The position numbers were made by a program, and so were the translations under genes. From assembly GCF_000427405.1 (NCBI RefSeq), contig NZ_KE386491.1, positions 5,239,047 through 5,303,046 of the forward strand: a DNA stretch of 64,000 nt, in the 5' to 3' direction. This document shows, one piece after another, positions 1-10,029 of the stretch (position 1 is its first letter; the number at the start of each line of letters is the position of its first letter). The DNA is from Flectobacillus major DSM 103 (lineage in GTDB: Bacteria; Bacteroidota; Bacteroidia; Cytophagales; Spirosomataceae). The notes below the pieces were generated by a model. The model did not search any database and was not told the origin of the DNA. It worked only from the letters and a program-made list of their open reading frames with translations.

Positions 1-1972
1 TTTTAGTACCCGCAAAATAACGCCCTGTATAAGAAGGCAACATTCCCCATGCCGACGAAGCAAATGGTACAGGAATACTTGGTTTGGTATCGTCATATTG
101 TTGGTCAATATCGCTCGAAATTCTCTGAAAGCGATTGATTTCGCCCCATGCTACTTGCCAAGTACCAAATTTGGTTTTTAACTCGGTAATAGTTTCCTTG
201 AAAGGCCCTAACAAATCGTTGGGCGAAGCTGTGGCTGCAAATTGCGTTGTTTTTCCGACTTGGTCAGCTTTTTCCTCATCGGCAACTTGTACTTTTTGAA
301 TAGCAGGTAATAATCTTTGTCCCCATTCTATCGCCAAAGAAGTAGGCACAGACGTAGTACTACAACGATAATCCCAAGCTTTGAGTTGGGCTATTGGCTC
401 GGCCAGTTCAATATAGCGAGGGTCGGCGGTAGGAACACTCTGCTCAAAGGCTTTCACCAAAGCAGGTACAAGTACCCTAAAGGCCGCCAAATAAGTATCG
501 TACCCTGCAGCTATAACTTTATCGAGGGTATAATCCTGATAGCTATTTAGTACTCTTACGGCATTGATACCACGAAAATTTTCGCCATCAGGAGCCATAT
601 ATTTAGGGAAGTCTTTGCGTTTAGGGCTATTGATACCTGCAACCGTATAAGGTGTAGCATTACAGTTTTGTAACCAGCCATTGCTTGGGTTATATACATG
701 CACCGATTCGTCTACCTTATGAAGTCCTTTCCATTCTGTAGCCGAAGTAGTACCATCAACGGGCTTCGACCAGTCAAATTTGGTATCTCTTATTGGTAAG
801 AAATTGCCATGCCAATAAGCAATATTACCTTCGGCATCGGCATAAACGGTATTGTTGGAAGTATTGGCCAATAAGCCCATTACTTTTTTATATTCTGCAA
901 AACTTTTGGTTTTGGTACGTTGCCAGCTTTGAATAAGCCCTACCATTGAGCGGTTATTGGCTTTCATACTAAGCCATTGTCCATTGCGTTTGGCCATAAT
1001 TGGGCCATGATGCGTAAACAAGGCATCAAAGCTTTTTTGTTCGATAGTTCCTCCTTTCAAAACGCCGAGGTTAATTTTACGCTCAATCACAGGCTTTTGG
1101 GTATTGTCGTAGGTGTAATACCATTTTTGGTTTTTCTTATCAAGTTTTTCGATATAAGTATCCGAAATATCGGTATAGCTAGAGGTGTGCATCCAGCCAC
1201 AATGTTCGTTAAAACCCTGATACACAAAAAACTGTCCCCATGTAACAGCCCCATAAGCATTGAGCCCTTCTTGGCTCACCACATGAACTTCTGGGCGAAA
1301 ATAAAAAGTTACGTGTGGATTGATATACAAAATAGCCTTACCCGAAGCCGTAATTTTAGGCGAAAAAGCAAAACCATTAGAACCAGTCAAAATCTCCTCT
1401 TCTACTTTTTTGGGCGAAATAGCTCCGACAACATCTTTGCCATCGTACAAATTTTTTAAATCATGCGTAGTCAAATCGGCGGTATTGATAGCCCCAATAC
1501 TGCCGTCTGTCCATAACAAAGAATACCAAGGCTGAAAGCGAGTTAATAAAGCGGGCTTTACCTGAGGGTTTTTATAGATATAATAATTGATGGCATCGGC
1601 GTGGGCGTTCAATAGTTTTTTGAGCCAGATAGGTGCTTTTTTATAGTCGGCAATAGCCTCGGCCGAGTCGATAAGCATTCGTATCAGTAAGTCATTGTAA
1701 AGTTCGCTTTCACCTTTTATTTCCGACAAACGACCAAGTTTTTCAATATAATTGAGTTCTACTCTTTTAAAATCGTCTTCGCATTGAGCGTATAATAGTC
1801 CAAAAACGGCATCGGCATCGGTTTTACCATAAATATGAGGAATACCCCAATGGTCTCTAATAATTTGAACTTGTTTAGCTTGTTTTTCCCAACGAGCAAT
1901 TTCTGTTTTCGAGAAACTTTGGGCAAAAAACTGGAAGGGTAATAGCAGCAAAAGTAAAGCAATTTTTTTCAT
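1..1972 (-). CDS. penicillin acylase family protein (C-terminus cut by window edge)
   Basis: The minus-strand frame is open from an ATG at 1972 to the window edge (about 657 codons), so the C-terminus is missing. The first ~17 residues form a signal peptide (MKKIALLLLLLPFQFFA, then QSF), placing the enzyme in the periplasm or outside. The text matches the penicillin amidase (Ntn-hydrolase) family: an N-terminal segment with RDHWGIPHIYGKTDADAVFG and then, at residue 198, the serine of TGSNGFAFSP. In this family such a serine becomes the N-terminal nucleophile of the beta chain after self-cleavage. Later family-like blocks include HHGPIMAKRNGQW and DAEGNIAYWHGNFLPIR. Members hydrolyse amide bonds of penicillins, acyl-homoserine lactones or other acylated amines; the substrate cannot be told from sequence. 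It is transcribed away from the next gene and has no visible operon partner. Confidence 0.9.
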   Translation of the reverse strand, partial: MKKIALLLLLLPFQFFAQSFSKTEIARWEKQAKQVQIIRDHWGIPHIYGKTDADAVFGLLYAQCEDDFKRVELNYIEKLGRLSEIKGESELYNDLLIRMLIDSAEAIADYKKAPIWLKKLLNAHADAINYYIYKNPQVKPALLTRFQPWYSLLWTDGSIGAINTADLTTHDLKNLYDGKDVVGAISPKKVEEEILTGSNGFAFSPKITASGKAILYINPHVTFYFRPEVHVVSQEGLNAYGAVTWGQFFVYQGFNEHCGWMHTSSYTDISDTYIEKLDKKNQKWYYTYDNTQKPVIERKINLGVLKGGTIEQKSFDALFTHHGPIMAKRNGQWLSMKANNRSMVGLIQSWQRTKTKSFAEYKKVMGLLANTSNNTVYADAEGNIAYWHGNFLPIRDTKFDWSKPVDGTTSATEWKGLHKVDESVHVYNPSNGWLQNCNATPYTVAGINSPKRKDFPKYMAPDGENFRGINAVRVLNSYQDYTLDKVIAAGYDTYLAAFRVLVPALVKAFEQSVPTADPRYIELAEPIAQLKAWDYRCSTTSVPTSLAIEWGQRLLPAIQKVQVADEEKADQVGKTTQFAATASPNDLLGPFKETITELKTKFGTWQVAWGEINRFQRISSDIDQQYDDTKPSIPVPFASSAWGMLPSYTGRYFAGTK

Positions 1973-2512
1973 ATTAAGGTTGATGATTTAGTATTTTCCC
2001 AAGAAAGCCTTCTTTCTTAATAATGGTATTTTAGTAAAAATAGCCATTTTTATTGCTTGTCAAAAATAATAATAAACTTTAGTAGACCTCCCAAGAAATA
2101 TACTATGGCAACAAACCAAAAATCCATAAGGGTATTAGAAGAATCAGAAGGGGTGGGGGTGGTCAAAAATACACTGATTTATGAGGCAATAATGTTGTTG
2201 GCTGACTCATGTTTAGAATACAGGAAATGGATAAAACAAAGGCTCTTTTTTATCTGAAAAACCAAAACTTAAAGTAGATTTAATTTTGCAATAATAAAAT
2301 TATCTGGCAGATGATAGAAGAGAAGTTTTTTGAGATAATGTATTGATTATGTGTGTATTGTATGTCGTATGAGTAAGTTTATTTAGAGAAAAAACATTGT
2401 AGCGTCTTGTACAATAAAAGGTAATATAATGCTGTTGGTCGAAGGGATTTTGAAACGCTTTTTCTTTTGTTTAAATTCCATTTCAAAAACAATCAAACAA
2501 ACCGTCTATTCA
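1973..2512. other. intergenic region without a supported gene
   Basis: This 540-base AT-rich stretch lies between two divergently transcribed genes (acylase on minus, hydrolase on plus). It must hold both promoters, but no clear TTTG/TAnnTTTG pair stands out. A 66-codon frame at 2057-2257 has no recognisable protein character and is not called. Confidence 0.5.
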
Positions 2513-3808
2513 ATGAAACCTCATTTCTCCAAATCCTTTTTCATTAGCCTGTTGATACTATGCTCTAGCGTTTCACTTCTGGCTCAAGAAACATTTGTTT
2601 ATGGCGATGCCTTACCCGATGCTCCAGAGTTATCGCCCCGAGGTACTTATATGGTTGGCGTTCGTTCGCTTCAATGGGTTCACAAAAATCAAGTAGATAT
2701 TTTAAAAAGAAAAGATGGCATAGACCCTCTGTACGACCGCCCGCTGTCGGTAGAAGTTTGGTACCCAGCCAATCATTCGGCCAATAGCAAAGGCTTGGTT
2801 ACATACAGCGATGTGTTGGGTACAACCAACGACCCCAAACGCCCCTTGATTCCTTTTAGTTTTTTGGGTAGAGCCGAGCGAGATGCCAGTCCCAATCTCA
2901 AAGATGGAGCATTTCCGCTGGTGATAGTGTCGCATGGCTATTTAGGGTCGAGTCATTTGATGACCTACTTAACCGAAAATTTGGCTTCGAAGGGTTATGT
3001 TGTTGTGGCAATAGACCACACCGAGTCTACACATAAAGATGGTGCAGCCTTTCAGAGTACCTTATTGAATCGCTCAAAAGATATATTGTTTGTCTTGAAC
3101 CAAATGGCTGAAGAAAGTAATAATAAAAATAGTTTTTTGAAAGGGTTAGTCAATGCCAATCAAACGGCATTAATAGGCTACTCGATGGGAGGCTATGGTG
3201 TATTGAATGTTGCAGGTGCAGGCTATAGTCAAGCCCTTGTGAGTACCTTTGTAGGAATGACCAATGGTAGCAAGGCTATCGAGATTCGGAGTGCTAACAG
3301 TGAAGTATATACGAGCTCAATTGATTCACGAATTAAAGCAGTAGTTGCATTTGCTCCTTGGGGTATGCAAAGAGGCGTTTGGGATGCTGAAGGCTTAAAG
3401 GGCTTAAAAGTTCCTACCCTTTTTGTGGCAGGCGACCAAGACGATATTTCAGGATATGATACAGGGATAAAAGCTATTTATACAGGAGCTATCAATGCCG
3501 AACGCTTTTTGTTGACTTACAAAAATGCTCGACACAATGTTGCTCCCAATCCTCCGCCAGTGGCTTCGTTGCAGAGTGGAGTACCTCCTCAGGAATATAT
3601 GCACTATTCGGAGCCAGCTTGGGACGAGAAAAAAATCAATAATATCAATCAACATTTTGTAACAGCCTTTTTGGGTACATACCTCAAGCAGTTAGATTAC
3701 AAAAAATACCTAACAGTAGAACCCAATTCAAATACCAAAACTTGGACAGGATTTAAACCACGAACAGGCACAGGGCTTGAATTGTTGAGTAACTCGCCAC
3801 AGAAGTAA
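2513..3808 (+). CDS. secreted alpha/beta hydrolase, dienelactone-hydrolase/PAF-acetylhydrolase-like
   Basis: This is a 431-residue protein starting at the ATG at 2513. The in-frame ATG 28 codons upstream is rejected because the 2513 start places a signal peptide (MKPHFSKSFFISLLILCSSV, then SLLAQ) at the N-terminus. The alpha/beta-hydrolase elements are in order: oxyanion region VIVSHGYLGSS, nucleophile elbow GYSMGGYG (Ser224), acid in VAGDQDD (Asp308) and histidine in NARHNVAPN (His341). The long N-terminal section with SVEVWYPA matches the predicted dienelactone hydrolase/platelet-activating-factor acetylhydrolase-like group (COG4188 type), which cleaves ester bonds of unknown natural substrates. 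It stands alone and is followed by a strong hairpin terminator, so it is probably monocistronic. Confidence 0.88.
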   Translation: MKPHFSKSFFISLLILCSSVSLLAQETFVYGDALPDAPELSPRGTYMVGVRSLQWVHKNQVDILKRKDGIDPLYDRPLSVEVWYPANHSANSKGLVTYSDVLGTTNDPKRPLIPFSFLGRAERDASPNLKDGAFPLVIVSHGYLGSSHLMTYLTENLASKGYVVVAIDHTESTHKDGAAFQSTLLNRSKDILFVLNQMAEESNNKNSFLKGLVNANQTALIGYSMGGYGVLNVAGAGYSQALVSTFVGMTNGSKAIEIRSANSEVYTSSIDSRIKAVVAFAPWGMQRGVWDAEGLKGLKVPTLFVAGDQDDISGYDTGIKAIYTGAINAERFLLTYKNARHNVAPNPPPVASLQSGVPPQEYMHYSEPAWDEKKINNINQHFVTAFLGTYLKQLDYKKYLTVEPNSNTKTWTGFKPRTGTGLELLSNSPQK

Positions 3809-3815
3809 ACATAGT

Positions 3816-3872
3816 AAAAATCAAAGTTGCTATTAAACTTTGTAACGTTTGACAGCAACTTTGATTTTTCTA
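3816..3872 (+). terminator. intrinsic terminator after the hydrolase gene
   Basis: A perfect 16-bp inverted repeat (3816-3831 with 3854-3869, arm aaaaatcaaagttgct) has a 22-base loop and its 3' arm ends in a T run. It lies just after the stop codon at 3808. A-rich on the left and T-rich on the right, it could work in both directions, but only the plus-strand gene needs it. Confidence 0.75.
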
Positions 3873-3963
3873 ATAAATAATTTAACTATACCTGCTCCTT
3901 CCAAGATATTTGTTTATTTTTACAATAGTTTGTTTTATCTCAGCCGTATTTAACTGTACCCTC

Positions 3964-5103
3964 ATGTCCTTCAGAAAATATTTGAAAATCATGCTATTGC
4001 TAGCATGTTGTACTTCGTTGCAATCCTGTGTTGACCCCTATGAAATAGATTTTGAAAAAGATGGAAAAAGGTTAGTGGTAGAAGGCTTTTTTACCGACAA
4101 TGCACAAGAGCCCGACACCATTAAAATTTACTATTCTTCCTATTCACAGGAGTTTGCCAAAACTTTGGCAATAGAGGGCATAAAAGCCTTTATTCAGGTG
4201 GAAGAAACCAAAGAACAAATAGCCCTATTATCGCCAAGTGTAGGAAGATTTGTTCCTCCCAAATCGTTTGTAGCACTTCCTAATCAGCATTACCGTTTGT
4301 TATTTAGTTTGCCCAATGGCGACCAATACCAGTCTACTGCCGAACAACTCACCACAACACCGCCAATCGCCAAAGTACATAGCCAGTTTAATCTGAAAAG
4401 CAAAATGTCGGACGATGGCCAAAGCTATCTTTCGGCACATGAGTTATATGTTGACTATCAGGATATTCCGAATAAAACCAATTTTTATCTTTGGCGATAT
4501 ACGCATTACGAAAGGCTTCAGCACTGCAAAACCTGTAATAACTCTATATTAGACTACGGTTCACAACAATGTGTTGTGGCTAGCGGAAACCTTAGAGGTA
4601 GGCCCTATTTTGATTATGGCTGTGAAGGGCTTTGTTATGCTATTTTTCATAATCCCAATATAATAGTACAATCGGACCGAGCTTCGGACGGGCGTTTGGT
4701 TCAAAACAAATTAGTAGCCCAGATTCCCTATTATTATGATTATGGCTGCCTGGTCAATATCGAACAAATTAGCGTATCGTTAGAAGTATATAAGTTTTAT
4801 AAATTAGTAGAATTATTATCGAGTTCATCTGGTGGGCTAGCAGATACGCCACCATCGGCTATTGTTGGCAATATTCAGAATATCACCAACCCCGATGAAA
4901 AAGTAGTTGGTTTTTTTGGGGTAGCCAATATCCAAAAACAACAGTTTTGGCTCGATAGAACCGATGCTACAGGAAAATATGCCTACATATTGGGGCATTT
5001 AATAGTAGAAGAACCGTCAAACCCACCAACGAGGCCACCATTTGCTGCTTGTGTTCCAAGCGACACCCGAACGCCCATTCAGCCCAAAGGTTGGAAAAAC
5101 TAA
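3964..5103 (+). CDS. DUF4249 family outer-membrane-associated lipoprotein
   Basis: This is a 379-residue protein. The start at 3964 is chosen over an upstream in-frame ATG (3910) because it gives a normal lipoprotein signal: MSFRKYLKIMLLLACCTSLQ followed by Ser-Cys, with the acylated Cys at residue 22. The following VDPYEIDFEKDGKRLVVEG is the typical opening of DUF4249, a Bacteroidota family nearly always encoded next to a TonB-dependent receptor. Several cysteines in the middle (HCKTCNN, QQCVV, YGCEGLC) probably form disulfides. The stop lies 37 bases before the receptor gene, so the two are probably one operon. By analogy with SusD-like partners it may cap or assist the receptor, but the substrate is unknown. 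Confidence 0.85.
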   Translation: MSFRKYLKIMLLLACCTSLQSCVDPYEIDFEKDGKRLVVEGFFTDNAQEPDTIKIYYSSYSQEFAKTLAIEGIKAFIQVEETKEQIALLSPSVGRFVPPKSFVALPNQHYRLLFSLPNGDQYQSTAEQLTTTPPIAKVHSQFNLKSKMSDDGQSYLSAHELYVDYQDIPNKTNFYLWRYTHYERLQHCKTCNNSILDYGSQQCVVASGNLRGRPYFDYGCEGLCYAIFHNPNIIVQSDRASDGRLVQNKLVAQIPYYYDYGCLVNIEQISVSLEVYKFYKLVELLSSSSGGLADTPPSAIVGNIQNITNPDEKVVGFFGVANIQKQQFWLDRTDATGKYAYILGHLIVEEPSNPPTRPPFAACVPSDTRTPIQPKGWKN

Positions 5104-5140
5104 TCTATTGTAGTACCCATTTCCTCCAGACATTTTACTT

Positions 5141-7543
5141 ATGAAAAATTATATACTATTACTGATACTTTTGTGTGGAGGCAGTTTTGCTGTTTTGGCA
5201 CAACAAAATAAAGTTAAGCAATACACTACTTTTGAGGGTGTTGTCCGTGATTCTAGCGATAGCAAACCCTTGGAATCGGCAACTATTAGGATAGAACAGC
5301 AAGGGGTATTTACGGATAAAACAGGAAAATTTTCGGTGTTGATTCCTTACGGAGAATATAGTGTCATCATCAGTATGCTAGGTTATCGTAGTTTTAGAAG
5401 GAGAATAGCTTTCAAACAACCCACTTTGAGGCTAGAGGTTAGCTTGGTGAATGTTGCCAAAGAACTAGACGAAGTAATGGTAACTACACAGGGTGTTGAT
5501 AAAAATATAGAGCGGCCACTGTTGGGGGTAACGCCTTTGAGTATCAAGACCATTAAAAAAATCCCCGCAATTATGGGTGAAACAGATATTCTGAGAGGTA
5601 TTCAGATGTTGCCGGGGGTTACTTCTGTCGGTGAAGCTGCCAATGGTGTTAATATTAGAGGAGGTACTACCGACCAGACTTTGATGTTACTAGACGATAC
5701 CCCTATATTTAACCCGACACACCTTTTTGGGCTATTTTCGGTATTTACCCCCGATGCTATTGCAGGTTTAGAGCTTTATAAAGGGGGAATTCCTGCTCGT
5801 TTTGGTGGTAGAACGGCATCTGTATTGGATGTTTCGATGCTTAATCCTAGCTTGACCCAAACCAAAGTTACGGGGGGGATTAGTCTGGTTTCAAACAGAG
5901 CAACGATAGAAACACCACTTATCAAAAACAAGTTGGGGTTATTGGTGTCGGCACGAGGCTCGTTCAATGATTTTTTATTCAAATTAGGTTCGGCTCGTTT
6001 AGAAAATATCAAAGCTAATTTTTATGATGTAGCTACCAAGCTGTTCTATAAAATGAACGATAAACATACCTTTACGTTGTCGGGGTATTTGAGTAAAGAT
6101 TTTTTTCAAACAGATTTATTGGGAACAATCGGAAATATCAATGCTACAGCTACTCAATATGACTATCGCTCGGTAAATGCTTCGCTGAAATGGTTTTATT
6201 TGGTCAATAGCCAATTTAATATCCAATCTACCGCTATTTTTACGAGTTATCAGCCCAAAACACTCTTGCCTGAGCTAAATACCGATAATAAAGTGGCGAT
6301 TGAGTCCGAAATTTTGTATCGTCAACTCAAAACCAATTTTAATTATATACCCAATCAACAACATCGCTTAGAGTTTGGGGTGTCATCTATTTGGTATGAT
6401 ATTAGTCCAGGAACACTCAATCCCAACAAATCTACAAGTGTAAATTACAGTGCTATTCCACGAGAAAAGAGTATCGAAGCAGGTATTTTTGCCGAAGACG
6501 AAATTACAGTAAACAGCAAACTTACTTTATCTGTTGGTTTACGATATGCTCAATATTGGTCTATGGGCCCTACTACTTTGCGACAATACCAATCAGATGT
6601 ACCAAAATCTGACTTTACAGTAATTGATTCTACTATATACCGAGCAGGGCAAGTAGCTCAGACTTACGGAGGTTTAGAACCTCGAATAGCCCTAAAGTAT
6701 TCGCTGAATAATAGTTCTTCATTGAAATTTGGCTATAATTTTATTCGCCAATATTTGCAGGTAGTATCTAATACTACTACACCATTACCAACCTCACGAT
6801 GGGCAACCAGCAATGCCTATATCAAGCCACAAAGCAGTCAATTGTGGTCGGTAGGATATTTCAAAAATCTGAAAGATAATATTTATGAGTTTTCGTTGGA
6901 AGGTTATTATCGCCAAAACGAAAATGTATTAGACTATAAGCCAGGGTCCGATTTTTTGTTACAACCATATTTAGAAACACAAATTTTGCAAGGTAAAGCC
7001 CAAGCATACGGATTAGAAGTAATGTTGAGTAAGAAAAAAGGGGAACTCACAGGCTGGATTAACTATACTTTTTCACGAAGCCTCAATCAGATAAAAGTAA
7101 GCGACCGCTACGAAGAACAAATCAATGGGGGCAAGTGGTATCCTAGTAATTTTGACCGTCCTCATAGCTTCAACTCAAGCCTTATTATTGGTCAGGGGGC
7201 ACACCACGAATTTGGTTTTACTTTTGTGTATAATACAGGCCGACCGTTTACTGTACCCTCAGGCATTGTTCGTTTTGATGGCGTAAATTATCCTTTTTAC
7301 CAAGACCGAAACAACGAACGCATCAAAGATTATCACCGACTAGATTTTTCATGGACAATCCGTAATCCAAGTATGAAAAAACGCCGTTGGGAGGGTAGCT
7401 GGACATTTACGGTATATAATCTATATGCCCGCAAAAATGCCTATTCGGTATATCTCCGTACCGAAAATGGTATCAAAGCCTACCAATTAACTATTTTCGG
7501 CTCGCCGATTCCTTCACTGACTTATAACTTCAAGTTTATATAA
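5141..7543 (+). CDS. TonB-dependent outer-membrane receptor with carboxypeptidase-regulatory-like domain
   Basis: This is an 800-residue protein with signal peptide MKNYILLLILLCGGSFAVLA. Residues ~25-110 form the beta-sandwich 'CarboxypepD_reg-like' domain (FEGVVRDSSDSKPLESATI, then the GKFSVLIPYGEYSVIISMLG pattern). Residues ~120-240 form the plug, with ILRGIQMLPGVTSVGEAANG and NIRGGTTDQTLMLLDDTPIF. The rest is beta-strand rich and reads as the 22-strand barrel, ending in a short aromatic strand (LTYNFKFI) suited to BAM insertion. It forms the probable uptake pair with the DUF4249 lipoprotein directly upstream. The ligand is unknown; peptides, glycans or chelated metals are all possible. Confidence 0.9.
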   Translation: MKNYILLLILLCGGSFAVLAQQNKVKQYTTFEGVVRDSSDSKPLESATIRIEQQGVFTDKTGKFSVLIPYGEYSVIISMLGYRSFRRRIAFKQPTLRLEVSLVNVAKELDEVMVTTQGVDKNIERPLLGVTPLSIKTIKKIPAIMGETDILRGIQMLPGVTSVGEAANGVNIRGGTTDQTLMLLDDTPIFNPTHLFGLFSVFTPDAIAGLELYKGGIPARFGGRTASVLDVSMLNPSLTQTKVTGGISLVSNRATIETPLIKNKLGLLVSARGSFNDFLFKLGSARLENIKANFYDVATKLFYKMNDKHTFTLSGYLSKDFFQTDLLGTIGNINATATQYDYRSVNASLKWFYLVNSQFNIQSTAIFTSYQPKTLLPELNTDNKVAIESEILYRQLKTNFNYIPNQQHRLEFGVSSIWYDISPGTLNPNKSTSVNYSAIPREKSIEAGIFAEDEITVNSKLTLSVGLRYAQYWSMGPTTLRQYQSDVPKSDFTVIDSTIYRAGQVAQTYGGLEPRIALKYSLNNSSSLKFGYNFIRQYLQVVSNTTTPLPTSRWATSNAYIKPQSSQLWSVGYFKNLKDNIYEFSLEGYYRQNENVLDYKPGSDFLLQPYLETQILQGKAQAYGLEVMLSKKKGELTGWINYTFSRSLNQIKVSDRYEEQINGGKWYPSNFDRPHSFNSSLIIGQGAHHEFGFTFVYNTGRPFTVPSGIVRFDGVNYPFYQDRNNERIKDYHRLDFSWTIRNPSMKKRRWEGSWTFTVYNLYARKNAYSVYLRTENGIKAYQLTIFGSPIPSLTYNFKFI

Positions 7544-7674
7544 AGATAAGTGACGCTTTTAAAAACAGCAAGCCTATAGTATGAAGTTTATAATTGTATA
7601 ATATATTTATAGTGATGTTTTTAATAACTTTTGGATATTAAAAAACAGCAATATTCAAAGATTGATTAGGATAG

Positions 7675-7702
7675 TTGTATGGGGTAATGATATTTATCTT
7701 TG
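7675..7702 (+). promoter_or_regulatory. candidate Bacteroidota promoter for the rhaT-like gene
   Basis: A -7 box TATCTTTG (7695-7702, matches TAnnTTTG) is preceded 17 bases upstream by TTG (7675-7677), the core of the -33 box. This places the transcription start near 7709, about 80 bases before the ATG at 7791. This is motif evidence only. Confidence 0.45.
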
Positions 7703-7790
7703 TGATACATTTTATTTATTTTTCAATAAATAGACTTTGTATAGTTATATAATTTGTTTTTATCCTTTATAAAATACTAACTAACCTTCT

Positions 7791-8843
7791 ATGGAATCAA
7801 TTTTTGGTCTTATTTTTCACTCAATTGGAGGCTTTGCTTCTGGTAGTTTTTATATTCCTTACAATCGTGTAAAATCGTGGGCTTGGGAAAGTGCTTGGAT
7901 AATTGGCGGTGTTTTTTCTTGGTTGTTAGTACCCTATTTAGCGGCCTATTTGACTATCCCCGACTTTATGGGCATAATTCAGCAAACCGACCATACCATT
8001 TTGTTTTGGACATATATCATGGGGTTATTGTGGGGTATCGGTGGGCTTACTTTTGGGCTAGCCATGCGTTATTTGGGAATGTCGTTGGGGATGTCGATTG
8101 CCCTAAGTTTATGCTCCACTTTTGGAGCATTGTTACCCGCTGTTTACCGTGATTTATTTACTACCGATACTGTTGGTACGTTTACCTATATGATTACGCA
8201 TACGGGTGGGCAAGTGGTACTGCTAGGAGTATTGGTTTGTCTGGCGGGTATTGTAGTTTGTGGCAAAGCAGGCATGATGAAAGAGGCAGAACTGACCGAT
8301 GCCCAAAAGAAAGAAACTATTAAGGAATTTAATCTGACCAAAGGGCTAATTGTGGCAGTTATTTCGGGTTCTATGAGCGCATGTTTTAATTTTGGAATTG
8401 AAGCAGGCAAATCAATGGCCGATGTAGCCGTAGCCAATGGGTGTAATCCTTTGTTTCAGAATAATGTCATTTTTATAGTGGTACTTTGGGGAGGTTTTAC
8501 TACCAATTTTATTTGGTGTATGTACCTCAATACCAAAAATAAATCTTTCGGTGATTATCTCAACAAGCAGTCGCCTTTACGCAAAAACTATACCTTTGCG
8601 GCGGTTGCAGGCACAACATGGTTTTTACAGTTTTTCTTTTATGGAATGGGCGAAAGCAAACTCGGCAATGGTGCAAGTTCGTGGATTTTGCACATGGCTA
8701 CGATTATCCTAACCTCTAACTGTTGGGGAATTTTCTTTGGTGAATGGAAAGGCGTTTCCAAACCCACCTTTCGTACTATTTTGTTGGGCATTGGGATTAT
8801 CCTTTTATCTGTAATTATTGTAGGCATAGGTAATTCATTATGA
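7791..8843 (+). CDS. rhaT: L-rhamnose/proton symporter RhaT family permease
   Basis: This 350-residue, very hydrophobic protein has about ten predicted membrane helices. Its opening (GLIFHSIGGFASGSFYIPYN, WAWESAWIIGGVFSWLLVPY) and later GLLWGIGGLTFGLAMRYLGM are characteristic of the RhaT family of the drug/metabolite transporter superfamily, which imports L-rhamnose with protons across the inner membrane. Length agrees with E. coli RhaT (344). The stop overlaps the start of the GntR regulator by four bases (ATGA), so the pair is translationally coupled. No rhamnose catabolic enzymes lie nearby, so the actual sugar is uncertain; the family assignment is firm, the substrate is not. Confidence 0.85.
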   Translation: MESIFGLIFHSIGGFASGSFYIPYNRVKSWAWESAWIIGGVFSWLLVPYLAAYLTIPDFMGIIQQTDHTILFWTYIMGLLWGIGGLTFGLAMRYLGMSLGMSIALSLCSTFGALLPAVYRDLFTTDTVGTFTYMITHTGGQVVLLGVLVCLAGIVVCGKAGMMKEAELTDAQKKETIKEFNLTKGLIVAVISGSMSACFNFGIEAGKSMADVAVANGCNPLFQNNVIFIVVLWGGFTTNFIWCMYLNTKNKSFGDYLNKQSPLRKNYTFAAVAGTTWFLQFFFYGMGESKLGNGASSWILHMATIILTSNCWGIFFGEWKGVSKPTFRTILLGIGIILLSVIIVGIGNSL

Positions 8844-9871
8844 AAAAAGAACTTTTTTTAGAATATCTTATTATCGACGAGTTTTCGGCTACACCCAAAT
8901 ACCAACAGCTTGTCAACTCGGTATTGAGCGGTATTCGCCAAGGTATACTTACTACTGGCGATTTACTGCCTTCTATCAATGAACTCAGTATCGAGTTCGA
9001 TATTTCACGAATTACCGTAGAAAAGGGTTATAACGAGCTTCGGAAATTAGGTGTTCTAAAATCGTCGCCAGGTAAAGGGTATTTTGTAGCAAGTACATTC
9101 TTGTCGCAAGAGCTCAAGATATTCTTGTTGTTCAACAAACTCAGTACGCACAAAAAAATTATTTATGATGCTTTTGTAAAAACCTTGGGCGACAAAGCCG
9201 CTATAGATTTTTATATCTATAACAACGACTACGTACTTTTTAGTAAACTACTGAGCCAACAAAAAAGTAATTATACCCATTATGTAGTAATTCCACATTT
9301 TATTGATGAGGAGGAAAAAGCCTACAAATTACTCGACCAATTGCCCAAAGACAAGCTTATTATTATTGATAAAAAAATCAAGGATATACAAGGGAGCTAT
9401 GGAGCAGTATATGAAAATTTTGAAAAAGACATTGTCAATGCTCTTACCGAGGCATTAGACGCTTTGAGTAAATACCATACTATCAAACTGATATTTCCTG
9501 AAAATAGCTATTTTCCACAAGAGATAATCAAAGGATTTATTACTTTTTGTAGCAATTACGCTTTTAATCACCATATTGTTCATCATCTTAGCGACGAACC
9601 TGTCAATGAGGGAGAAGTATTTATTAACCTAATGGAAGACGATTTGGTGAAGTTATTAGAAAAAATCATCGCCCTTAATCTAACCGTTGGCGAACACGTA
9701 GGTATTATTTCTTATAATGAAACTCCATTGAAAAAATTTATTATGAAAGGGCTTACAACAATTTCGACCGACTTTGAAGCGATGGGCATTACCGCTGCCC
9801 AATTGGTACTCAATTCGTCGAAAGAGCATATCGAAAACCCTTTTTATTTATCATTAAGAGGTTCTTTATAA
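8840..9871 (+). CDS. GntR family transcriptional regulator with LacI-like sugar-binding domain
   Basis: This 343-residue regulator has an N-terminal winged helix at residues ~15-80 with the GntR pattern (YQQLVNSVLSGIRQGILTTG, LLPSINELSIEFDISRITVE, GKGYFVA). The C-terminal ~250 residues look like the periplasmic-binding-protein fold of LacI regulators: VGEHVGIISYNETPLKKF, then TTISTDFEAMGITAAQLVL and a terminal SLRGSL, as in LacI-type effector domains. This fusion is common in Bacteroidota sugar operons. It overlaps the RhaT-type transporter by four bases and so is most likely its own pathway's sugar-responsive regulator. Confidence 0.85.
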   Translation: MKKELFLEYLIIDEFSATPKYQQLVNSVLSGIRQGILTTGDLLPSINELSIEFDISRITVEKGYNELRKLGVLKSSPGKGYFVASTFLSQELKIFLLFNKLSTHKKIIYDAFVKTLGDKAAIDFYIYNNDYVLFSKLLSQQKSNYTHYVVIPHFIDEEEKAYKLLDQLPKDKLIIIDKKIKDIQGSYGAVYENFEKDIVNALTEALDALSKYHTIKLIFPENSYFPQEIIKGFITFCSNYAFNHHIVHHLSDEPVNEGEVFINLMEDDLVKLLEKIIALNLTVGEHVGIISYNETPLKKFIMKGLTTISTDFEAMGITAAQLVLNSSKEHIENPFYLSLRGSL

Positions 9872-10029
9872 GTTGATTAAGTATTTTTGTGCTAAATAGT
9901 ACACTAATAGATTTCCTAGAAATAGGTAATCAACCAAAATTGATTTGATAATTACTTGATAATTAGTGGTTTAGCTTTAAGTATTGTACTCGTGCTTACT
10001 TTGTGATGCCCCAATGATTTAATATCCAA

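Noticed and set aside
977-1535. Plus-strand frames of 71-160 codons within the acylase gene
   Set aside because: They are antisense shadows of the minus-strand acylase, which has clear family motifs across the same bases.
2057-2257. 66-codon plus-strand frame upstream of the hydrolase
   Set aside because: No signal, domain or composition that looks like a protein; it lies in a divergent promoter region.
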